From Oscillospiraceae bacterium (GTDB taxonomy: Bacteria > Bacillota > Clostridia > Oscillospirales > Oscillospiraceae), in the NCBI GenBank assembly GCA_021770845.1, contig JAETQF010000012.1, positions 1 through 64,000 on the forward strand: a stretch of DNA of 64,000 bases. Reading direction: 5' to 3'. The notes under the pieces are model-generated. The model was not told where the DNA came from. It did not search any database and worked only from the letters and a program-made list of their open reading frames with translations. Shown here piece by piece: positions 1-4,655 of the stretch. Positions within the stretch are counted from its first letter, which is position 1, and the number at the start of each line of letters is the position of its first letter. Position numbers and translations under genes: made by a program.

Positions 1-43
1 CGGGAAGCCGGTACTGCTGATTTGACAGGGGGGGGTGACAGCC

Positions 44-259
44 GTGACCATTGCGGAACTGGAACAGCGTGTCATGGAACTGCGTTCCCGTCCCCTGGTG
101 CTGCTCTGTCGAACTCCAAAGGGGAAGGAGCAGGTCATGTCTGTCCGGGAATGCATGGCCACCGGCAGCGTATACATCCACATTGCCGCCGATGAACTGG
201 ATGAGCTGCTTTCCGCTGAGCTGGGCGAACGCACAAAGAGGCCCGCAGATGGCCCGTGA
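44..259 (+). CDS. Small hypothetical protein, copy 1 of a tandem paralogous pair
   Basis: A 71-aa cytoplasmic protein of unknown function with no signal peptide or membrane segment. It is clearly homologous to the protein at 577-807: both share the pattern AELE-x-RV-x-ELR-x-RP, then CRTP, SVREC and the block YIHIAADELD. I take the GTG at 44 as start because it aligns with the paralog's start and has a G-rich ribosome binding site about 7 nt upstream; a GTG at 35 is in frame. The acidic, helix-rich C-terminus looks like a small regulatory or accessory protein of a mobile element. No function is claimed. Confidence 0.6.
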   Translation: MTIAELEQRVMELRSRPLVLLCRTPKGKEQVMSVRECMATGSVYIHIAADELDELLSAELGERTKRPADGP

Positions 260-340
260 AGCGTTGCCGGATCGAAGTGGTGTAGTTACATCACCCAACC
301 GAAAAAGCGTCGTATATGCGGCTTAAAATGGCAACGAAAT

Positions 341-364
341 GGGCCGGGGAACGCTCCCCGGCCC
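341..364 (+). terminator. Hairpin after the first small paralog
   Basis: A perfect 10-bp stem (GGGCCGGGGA / TCCCCGGCCC) with an ACGC loop, followed by TCCTGTTTT. It is probably the intrinsic terminator of the gene ending at 259. The rest of the 260-576 gap holds a lysine/arginine-rich open frame with no ribosome binding site (316-534) that I do not accept as a gene, and a repeat of the TTGACA-plus-G-run block that precedes both paralogs. Confidence 0.5.
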
Positions 365-576
365 TCCTGTTTTCCACCGAGCGGGAGCGGCGAAAAATCA
401 CAGTGGGCAAAAAGCGCAAAAGTGCGAGAAAACGCGAACATAAAAAAGCCGGAAAGCGCCAAGAACTTCCACCTAAAAAAGGGGGGCGGTTACTTGTGAA
501 AACTTGGGGCAATCGGACATTTCGGAGTCCCTAAAAAGGATGGAAACCCGTCAAAACTTGACAAGGGGGCGATGGT

Positions 577-807
577 GTGGATTTTGCAGAATTGGAAGCA
601 CGAGTGGAAGAACTGCGCCGCCGCCCCCTTATGGTGATTTGCCGCACCCCGAGCGGGCGCGAGTGCGTCTTGTCTGTTCGGGAGTGCATAGACACTAAAA
701 GCGCCTATATCCATATTGCCGCCGATGAATTGGATGCACTGCTTGCGGCGGAGTTGGGCGACAGGTACGCCCCAAATTATGGAGACCTTCAATCAGCTCA
801 AATTTGA
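577..807 (+). CDS. Small hypothetical protein, copy 2 of the tandem pair
   Basis: A 76-aa protein starting at GTG 577, with the ribosome binding site AAGGGGG just upstream. It is roughly two-thirds identical to the product of 44-259 over the first 60 residues, including CRTP, SVREC and YIHIAADELDA; the last 15 residues diverge completely. The divergent tail and different downstream DNA suggest an old duplication rather than a recent copy. It lies convergent with the leftward operon ending at 976. Function unknown. Confidence 0.6.
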   Translation: MDFAELEARVEELRRRPLMVICRTPSGRECVLSVRECIDTKSAYIHIAADELDALLAAELGDRYAPNYGDLQSAQI

Positions 808-942
808 GCCGATTTCAATGCCGCCAATTTGGGCGGTATCTGCGGTAGAAAGCCCGTAGGGCCGCGCCCGCTCGAAGGAGTATAGAGATTTACCCCGAGC
901 GACACAAAACGCCGTACAGGGCTGTTTGCGGGGCAAATAGGA

Positions 943-968
943 GGGCCGGGGGAATCACCACCCGGCCC
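943..968. terminator. Hairpin between convergent small genes
   Basis: GGGCCGGG (943-950) pairs with CCCGGCCC (961-968). It sits between the rightward gene ending at 807 and the leftward operon ending at 976, where a shared bidirectional terminator would be expected. There is no clear T-run on either side. Confidence 0.35.
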
Positions 969-975
969 ATCCATG

Positions 976-1197
976 CTATCTGAAGCCCTCCTTCGCCAAA
1001 CTGTAGAACCCAACCGCTACCAGCGCCCCTACCGCCCAGGCAATGGCCCATGTACCTACCATGTGTACCATGCCCAGCAGCACCACGCCGCCGATCATGG
1101 CTCCGGCCAGCTTGCAAAGGGCGGTGAACCTCTCCGGGGGCATGGATTTGCGCTCGAACTCGACTGTGCGGTCACCGTGTTTCCATGTGATTTTCAT
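976..1197 (-). CDS. Small two-helix membrane protein of the mobile element
   Basis: A 73-aa protein. Residues 1-25 are polar. Residues about 26-48 and 49-66 are strongly hydrophobic, consistent with a helical hairpin in the membrane, and the tail KEGFR is charged. Start ATG 1197 has a GGAGG ribosome binding site 7 nt away. It is the last gene of a leftward run in which each gene overlaps the next; its start lies inside the end of the preceding gene (26-nt overlap), so translation is probably coupled. No family recognised. Confidence 0.55.
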   Translation of the reverse strand: MKITWKHGDRTVEFERKSMPPERFTALCKLAGAMIGGVVLLGMVHMVGTWAIAWAVGALVAVGFYSLAKEGFR

Positions 1198-1321
1198 GCT
1201 GCGCCTCCTCTCTGAGCTTGCCCAACACCCCAGACTTCGCCAGCGCCAGCAGGGCGGCGTATACGGCTTCGGGGTTCTGGCAACTGTTCAGAAGCTGGCA
1301 GAATTTTTCATTATTATTCAT
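1172..1321 (-). CDS. 49-aa hypothetical protein in the overlapping leftward operon
   Basis: Begins MNNNEKFCQLLNSC and continues with a predicted helix rich in Ala/Leu (AVYAALLALAKSG). Start ATG 1321 has AGGAG about 10 nt upstream; an in-frame upstream ATG has no ribosome binding site. It overlaps the previous gene by 8 nt. It resembles the 51-aa product at 1423-1578 in layout (a short N-terminal helix, then a repetitive LLAL segment), but I would not assert homology. Confidence 0.45.
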   Translation of the reverse strand: MNNNEKFCQLLNSCQNPEAVYAALLALAKSGVLGKLREEAQHENHMETR

Positions 1322-1436
1322 GGATGGAGTTCTCCTTCCCATTACAATCATAAGTAGATAGAATTGTTTTGCATTCTTCTTCACTCAGTTCCGCTATGGC
1401 AGAAATAAGTTCTTTTTTCAGGTCATTGTTCGTCAT
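1314..1436 (-). CDS. 40-aa hypothetical protein in the overlapping leftward operon
   Basis: Begins MTNNDLKKELISAIAELSEE, an amphipathic helix, followed by a short polar tail. Start ATG 1436 is preceded by AAGGAGGACAACC, a strong ribosome binding site located inside the end of the gene at 1423-1578. Its stop overlaps the start of the next gene. Too short for function assignment; gene status rests on the ribosome binding site and the chain of overlaps. Confidence 0.4.
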   Translation of the reverse strand: MTNNDLKKELISAIAELSEEECKTILSTYDCNGKENSIHE

Positions 1437-1578
1437 GGTTGTCCTCCTTATTCTGCGTTGACCCCACCAGGGCCAGGAGCATATCGAGGGCTTTATACGG
1501 ATCATCAAACTTGCTCAGTTCAAGGGCTACCTGATACAGACGGGGCTTCCTTTGGTACAGCTCTTTGTCTGAACTCAT
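1423..1578 (-). CDS. 51-aa hypothetical protein in the overlapping leftward operon
   Basis: Begins MSSDKELYQRKPRLYQVALE and includes the helix KALDMLLALVG. Start ATG 1578 forms an ATGA overlap with the stop of the gene at 1575-2039 and has GGAGGTGACGGC directly upstream, the best ribosome binding site in this run. Its stop lies 14 nt inside the next gene. No family recognised; probably a mobile-element accessory protein. Confidence 0.5.
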   Translation of the reverse strand: MSSDKELYQRKPRLYQVALELSKFDDPYKALDMLLALVGSTQNKEDNHDEQ

Positions 1579-2039
1579 GCCGTCACCTCCCTGTGCAGCC
1601 AAACCCGGCGGATATATCCGATGGCTTCTTCATACAGATCCGCATATTCGGGATGTTTCCCTTGAAGCACTCTCAGCTGCTTGATGGCCCTTTTGAAGTC
1701 AGAGCGGGTGCAGCTTTCCAACATATCAAGGCCATCTTGCCCGCTTCCGCTGGACATAATAGCGACTGTCGCAATTTTTTCAGCGGTATCCGCTTTGCGA
1801 AACCGATTCAAAAATTTGCGCTCATCTTCGGTCAGTTCATTTTCGCTCATATTTATCCCGCCTTTCCTGGTTGCGTGTAAGTCGTGCCGTTTTGACTGCG
1901 CGTCCACCAAAGCAAACGCAAGGGAATCAACTTTGCGCTTGTTTTCCGGGGTCAGTCTGTTGTATTTGCTGAGGGTGCAGTCGCAGAACTCGCCGGGATC
2001 CAGGTACGCCCCGCAATAGGGACAAGTATAATAGTTCAT
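1575..2039 (-). CDS. Zinc-ribbon protein of the mobile element
   Basis: A 154-aa protein. The N-terminus carries CPYCGAYLDPGEFCDC (residues 6-21), a four-cysteine zinc-ribbon-like knuckle. Residues 60-154 are mostly helical, with acidic and basic stretches (LTEDERKFLNRF, YADLYEEAIGYI). Start ATG 2039 has AGGAGG at ideal spacing. An internal ATG at about residue 64 follows GGCGGGATAAAT, so a second shorter product from the same frame is possible. Small proteins with a CPxCG-LDPGE-CDC start are frequent in conjugative and phage elements of Clostridia; the role is unknown. Confidence 0.55.
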   Translation of the reverse strand: MNYYTCPYCGAYLDPGEFCDCTLSKYNRLTPENKRKVDSLAFALVDAQSKRHDLHATRKGGINMSENELTEDERKFLNRFRKADTAEKIATVAIMSSGSGQDGLDMLESCTRSDFKRAIKQLRVLQGKHPEYADLYEEAIGYIRRVWLHREVTA

Positions 2040-2063
2040 TTTTCCTCCTCTTGATTTCTACCG

Positions 2064-2097
2064 GGAGGGGCGGTATAATAGCTGTACCAGCCCCTCC
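2064..2097. other. Hairpin between two leftward mobile-element genes
   Basis: Stem GGAGGGGC + GGTA pairs with TACC + GCCCCTCC with one bulged A and a 9-nt loop. It lies between the gene at 2159-2434 and the gene at 1575-2039, both leftward, so it may attenuate or protect the downstream transcript. No T-run is visible on the minus strand. Confidence 0.35.
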
Positions 2098-2158
2098 TGG
2101 GCTGTGTGTGGGCTTCTATCCTGTTGGCTGTGGCGGCGTTCAGGATAGGGGCCTTTCC

Positions 2159-2434
2159 TTACGCCACGCAGAAACGGCGCGTGGTAGTGGTTTTGATGAA
2201 CGCTTGGGCCACTTCCGGGAAAGCCTGCTGAAACGCCTTGCCGTCAATGCGGGTGGTGGTGATGGGCTTCCAGCTTACCCGGTACTCCCCGGCCCGCAGC
2301 TCGTCCACCCCCTGGGCGGTGAGATGGGCCTTGATGCTGTCCTTGATGGCCTCCGCCTCCTGCTGGGCTTCCTCGATCAGGTTCTGGAGTTGCCGCAGAT
2401 CCCGGCACTTGCCCTCCAATTCGCTCATGCTCAT
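2159..2434 (-). CDS. Phage/ICE coiled-coil protein of the kind found beside YqaJ/RecT genes
   Basis: A 91-aa protein. Residues 1-38 form a coiled-coil (LEGKCRDLRQLQNLIEEAQQ and on). Then come TAQGVDELRAGEYRVSWKPI, a beta-rich stretch, and a C-terminus TTTTRRFCVA. Proteins with a helical start, a GVxExxAGxYxVxWK core and a TTxSRRFxV end are common in phage and conjugative-element recombination modules of Firmicutes (family recall, not searched here). Start ATG 2434 has AAGGAGGTACACATC upstream. It is the first gene of the leftward operon, read from the promoter at 2610-2638 after a leader of about 170 nt. Confidence 0.55.
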   Translation of the reverse strand: MSMSELEGKCRDLRQLQNLIEEAQQEAEAIKDSIKAHLTAQGVDELRAGEYRVSWKPITTTRIDGKAFQQAFPEVAQAFIKTTTTRRFCVA

Positions 2435-2609
2435 GATGTGTACCTCCTTGATTTTTAGGTGATTGACCAGGCGGCGGGGGGGCTTCTGTGTACTCGCTCC
2501 TATGGCTTTCTAAATCCCGTTCCGCTCTTGCCTCTGGTTCTTCCCCACATAGTGGACTTCTCCAGTTGGCCCAGTCTGTGGTGGGCTGTCTTGCCCTCCT
2601 GACATGATT

Positions 2610-2638
2610 ATAATAGCATATCTACAATTAGATATCAA
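2610..2638 (-). promoter_or_regulatory. Leftward promoter of the mobile-element operon
   Basis: On the minus strand TTGATA (2638-2633), 17-bp spacer, TATTAT (2615-2610). Operator 1 (2618-2635) fills almost the whole spacer. The leader of about 170 nt before the gene at 2434 contains a 16-codon open frame (about 2545-2495, starting MWGRTRGKS) with GGAG upstream that could be a leader peptide. The rest of the 2435-2776 gap holds only the operators and the rightward promoter. Confidence 0.6.
2618..2635. promoter_or_regulatory. Operator 1, perfect 18-bp palindrome
   Basis: ATATCTA-CAAT-TAGATAT, with 7-bp arms exactly complementary. It is the first of three sites with the core ATCTA-N4-TAGAT and lies between the -35 and -10 elements of the leftward promoter, a position where bound repressor would block RNA polymerase. 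Confidence 0.65.
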
Positions 2639-2656
2639 TAGGCATAGTAGCCAAAT

Positions 2657-2670
2657 ATCTAACTGTAGAT
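2657..2670. promoter_or_regulatory. Operator 2
   Basis: ATCTA-ACTG-TAGAT: the same 5-bp arms and 4-bp spacing as operator 1, with unrelated spacer bases. That is the pattern expected of protein recognition rather than chance duplication. Its centre is 37 bp from operator 1. Confidence 0.65.
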
Positions 2671-2683
2671 TTGTGTATTATGT

Positions 2684-2697
2684 ATCTATAATTAGAT
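2684..2697. promoter_or_regulatory. Operator 3
   Basis: ATCTA-TAAT-TAGAT: third site of the same architecture, centre 27 bp from operator 2. It overlaps the -35 region of the rightward promoter (-10 at 2710-2715), so binding here would silence the ribbon-helix-helix gene at 2777. Confidence 0.65.
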
Positions 2698-2702
2698 TAT
2701 GC

Positions 2703-2715
2703 TTTGTGGTATACT
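2703..2715 (+). promoter_or_regulatory. Rightward extended -10 promoter
   Basis: TATACT at 2710-2715 is preceded by TGG (extended -10 type). There is no good -35 element; that region is occupied by operator 3. It would transcribe the gene at 2777, whose ribosome binding site AAAGGAGGGAACGCC is canonical. Confidence 0.45.
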
Positions 2716-2776
2716 ATGACCATATAAGGAGAGATGCGCCCAATTTTGGACACATCCAATCAAAGGAGGGAACGCC

Positions 2777-3151
2777 ATGCCTGAGAAAACAGAGGCCCAA
2801 AAAAAGGCCCAAAAGAAATACATGGAGAAATTCATGGTTGCCCAAGTAAGAATGGAACGGGCAAAATATGAGCGTGTTCAGGCCCACGCCGAAGCCCGGG
2901 GCGAGAGCGTCAACGGATTTATCAACCGTGCCATAGACCGCCAGATATCCCAAGACCGCGATAAAGGCCCCTGTGAGGCTCAACAAGGCACGCCTGGGGG
3001 TGAGGGTATATCCTTACACCCGGAAGCCATTCAAACGGCCCAGAACGCCGCACAAAAGGCTGGAGAGACGGTTTCCCAATTTGTCGAGCGGGCGGTGGAG
3101 ACACAAGCACAGCGAGACGAAATGGCCCGGAAGATGGAGGGCGTACAATGA
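2777..3151 (+). CDS. Double ribbon-helix-helix (Arc/MetJ-like) DNA-binding protein
   Basis: A 124-aa protein. A lysine-rich start is followed by a beta strand (MVAQVRM) and the helix pair KYERVQAHAEARGESVNGFI-NRAIDRQI (residues about 29-57), the usual signature of Arc-type ribbon-helix-helix proteins. A second, similar helix pair (AIQTAQNAAQKAGETVSQFV-ERAVETQ, about 77-106) suggests a tandem repeat of the fold within one chain, joined by a Gly/Pro-rich linker. It sits directly downstream of the three palindromic operators, so it may be the autorepressor; a relaxosome accessory protein is the main alternative. Confidence 0.65.
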   Translation: MPEKTEAQKKAQKKYMEKFMVAQVRMERAKYERVQAHAEARGESVNGFINRAIDRQISQDRDKGPCEAQQGTPGGEGISLHPEAIQTAQNAAQKAGETVSQFVERAVETQAQRDEMARKMEGVQ

Positions 3152-3168
3152 GGTACGCATAAAGAAAA

Positions 3169-3202
3169 GGTCGGGGAAATCTGCTCCCCCACCTTGCTGT
3201 TT
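3169..3202 (+). terminator. Terminator-like hairpin after the ribbon-helix-helix gene
   Basis: GGT-C-GGGG (3169-3176) pairs with CCCC-C-ACC (3186-3193), followed by TTGCTGTTT. It lies 18 bp after the stop codon. Confidence 0.4.
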
Positions 3203-3293
3203 GCCAATGAAATAAAAATTGTTTACCTTTTCTGTTTACCCCCGCCAGGATGCCAAAAATCAAAAATCGATAAAAAGCTATCAGAAACAAAGA

Positions 3294-3330
3294 TTTAAGG
3301 CTTGAAACAATGCGTTTCAAGCCTTAAAAG
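3294..3330 (-). terminator. Hairpin at the 3' end of tRNA-Pro, junction with the mobile element
   Basis: A long inverted repeat, TTTAAGGCTTGAAAC / GTTTCAAGCCTTAAAA, with a 5-nt AATGC loop. It lies 1-2 nt beyond the encoded CCA of the leftward tRNA-Pro, so it most likely terminates that tRNA. It also marks the boundary between chromosome and mobile element, where tyrosine-integrase crossover sites usually lie. Confidence 0.5.
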
Positions 3331-3331
3331 T

Positions 3332-3408
3332 TGGTCCGAGTGACAGGACTTGAACCTGCGGCCTCTTGACCCCCAGTCAAGCGCGATACCAAACTTCGCC
3401 ACACCCGG
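3332..3408 (-). tRNA. tRNA-Pro (anticodon GGG)
   Basis: Read on the minus strand, the 7-bp acceptor stem CCGGGTG pairs with CACTCGG (one G-U), followed by A73 and an encoded CCA. The anticodon stem CTTGA/TCAAG encloses loop CTGGGGG, giving anticodon GGG. The T arm has the expected GGTTCAAGTCC. A promoter lies upstream at 3437-3465. Its 3' end faces the mobile-element genes at 1-3.2 kb, the typical geometry of an element integrated at a tRNA. Confidence 0.93.
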
Positions 3409-3436
3409 ATATAAAGTTGTTTCATGAACCTCAAAT

Positions 3437-3465
3437 ATACTACCACACCCCCCGGAAAAAATCAA
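3437..3465 (-). promoter_or_regulatory. Promoter of tRNA-Pro
   Basis: On the minus strand TTGATT (3465-3460), 17-bp spacer, TAGTAT (3442-3437), placing transcription start about 20 nt before the tRNA. Confidence 0.6.
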
Positions 3466-3520
3466 GAGGGAATTTAAAGTTTTTTCTCAGTTTTCCAATC
3501 GCGGCCAATCGGAGAATTGG

Positions 3521-3552
3521 AGCAGCCCACCGCAGGGGGGCGGTGGGCTGCT
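3521..3552. repeat. Strong hairpin in the gap between tRNA-Pro and the amidase gene
   Basis: AGCAGCCCACCG (3521-3532) pairs exactly with CGGTGGGCTGCT (3541-3552), with an 8-nt loop. No T-run follows on either strand, so its role as a terminator is uncertain. The rest of 3409-3835 contains the tRNA promoter and one doubtful small frame; I see nothing else in it. Confidence 0.4.
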
Positions 3553-3675
3553 GCCGGTCGATTCAAGAAAAGAGAGAGGGAGGAGTTGTCATTGCATCTG
3601 ACAGTGTTAAGGATACCAGATTCCGGCCCAAAGTGGTGTATAGACTTTGAAATATCTTTGAACAATTTGTAAAGC

Positions 3676-3831
3676 TCAGACGGAGTCCATCCCCGGCGGC
3701 AGGGCCGCGTCCTCCGGAGACGGAACCGACTGGAGCAGCTCCAGCGCCCGCAGGGCGGCGGGGAGATCCCCCGCCGGCACCCACACATGGCCTTTGGGCA
3801 GGCGGGCCGATGTGGGGGCGGTTCCCTGCAC
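3676..3831 (-). CDS. Doubtful 51-aa frame directly after the amidase gene
   Basis: A frame starting at GTG 3831, 4 nt after the amidase stop, with strongly G/C third positions and peptide features such as LPKGHVWVPAGDLPAALRAL. There is no Shine-Dalgarno sequence, so expression would need coupling to the amidase. It could equally be a decayed C-terminal extension of the amidase in a shifted frame. Confidence 0.22.
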   Translation of the reverse strand: MQGTAPTSARLPKGHVWVPAGDLPAALRALELLQSVPSPEDAALPPGMDSV

Positions 3832-3835
3832 GGGC

Positions 3836-4579
3836 TCAGAGCAGGGTGATGAAATCGCTGTTGGCATAGCCCTCGGCGCCGTCGAAGGACACCAGATACC
3901 AGCCCTGCCACTGGTTTAGGATGGTCAGCCGCGCGCCGTCATAGGCCTTGGCAATCACCGGGGCGGAGGTGGACGGCCTGGCCCGGATATTCAGATAGCC
4001 CCAGTCCACGTCCACCACGCCCTGCCGGGGGGCGACCCCGGGGGCCAGGAACGGGATGCCGAAATACTCGGTAAGGGCCAGCACGATGGTGCGGGCGATC
4101 TGGTTCAGGTTATTCTTGATCCAGGCGGCGTCGTCCTCATTGTCGTGGTAGCCCAGCTCAATGAACACCGACGGGGCCCGGGGCTGCCGCACCTCGCCGA
4201 TGGAAGTGGTGCCCTCCGCCCGTACCTTGTCGGGCAGAGGATAGATGGCCCTCAGATTGTCCGCCATGATCTCCGCCGCCCGCTTGCCCTTGGTGCTTCC
4301 GGGGTAGTAGAACACGATGATCCCCCGGGTGCCGCCGTAGTTGCTGGGGGCGGAGGCGTTGGAGTGCAGCGCCAGGTGCAGGTCATAAGTACCGGCGTTA
4401 GAGGCCCGGATGGAGGACGCGGCGGTCATGTCCGGCGTGTTGCGGGTATAGCGGATGCCGGACGCGTCCAAATAGGGGATCATGGCGTCGGCCAGCCGGT
4501 TCATCCACTCCTCCTCACTGCCGCCGGTGACATACATATTGGACTCTTGCGTAGATGGGGACAAATATATGATAGGCAT
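3836..4579 (-). CDS. N-acetylmuramoyl-L-alanine amidase (Amidase_3-like) with C-terminal SH3 domain
   Basis: A 247-aa putative peptidoglycan amidase that would cleave the bond between MurNAc and L-Ala. Family features: HLALHSN (His68, His72), SVFIELGYHDN with the likely catalytic Glu141, and TRNTPD. The first zinc-ligand motif of the family (DPGHGG) is absent; its position holds SPSTQ (residues 7-11), followed by GGSEEEW. Residues about 188-247 form a bacterial SH3 domain (NIRARPSTSAPVI, WYLVSFDG), probably for wall binding. There is no signal peptide, so secretion may be non-classical or follow lysis. ATG 4579 has AAAGGAGGG upstream. It follows the C11 protein gene by 76 bp, probably in one operon. 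Confidence 0.82.
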   Translation of the reverse strand: MPIIYLSPSTQESNMYVTGGSEEEWMNRLADAMIPYLDASGIRYTRNTPDMTAASSIRASNAGTYDLHLALHSNASAPSNYGGTRGIIVFYYPGSTKGKRAAEIMADNLRAIYPLPDKVRAEGTTSIGEVRQPRAPSVFIELGYHDNEDDAAWIKNNLNQIARTIVLALTEYFGIPFLAPGVAPRQGVVDVDWGYLNIRARPSTSAPVIAKAYDGARLTILNQWQGWYLVSFDGAEGYANSDFITLL

Positions 4580-4655
4580 AAGGAAACCCTCCTTTGACCC
4601 ATCCTATGCGTTGAAGCCCCTCCGCGTCCCTGCCTGCGCCGCTCAGGCCGCCTCC

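Noticed and set aside
316-534. 72-aa Lys/Arg-rich frame between the two small paralogs
   Set aside because: No ribosome binding site, and it covers a terminator-like hairpin at 341-364; composition looks accidental.
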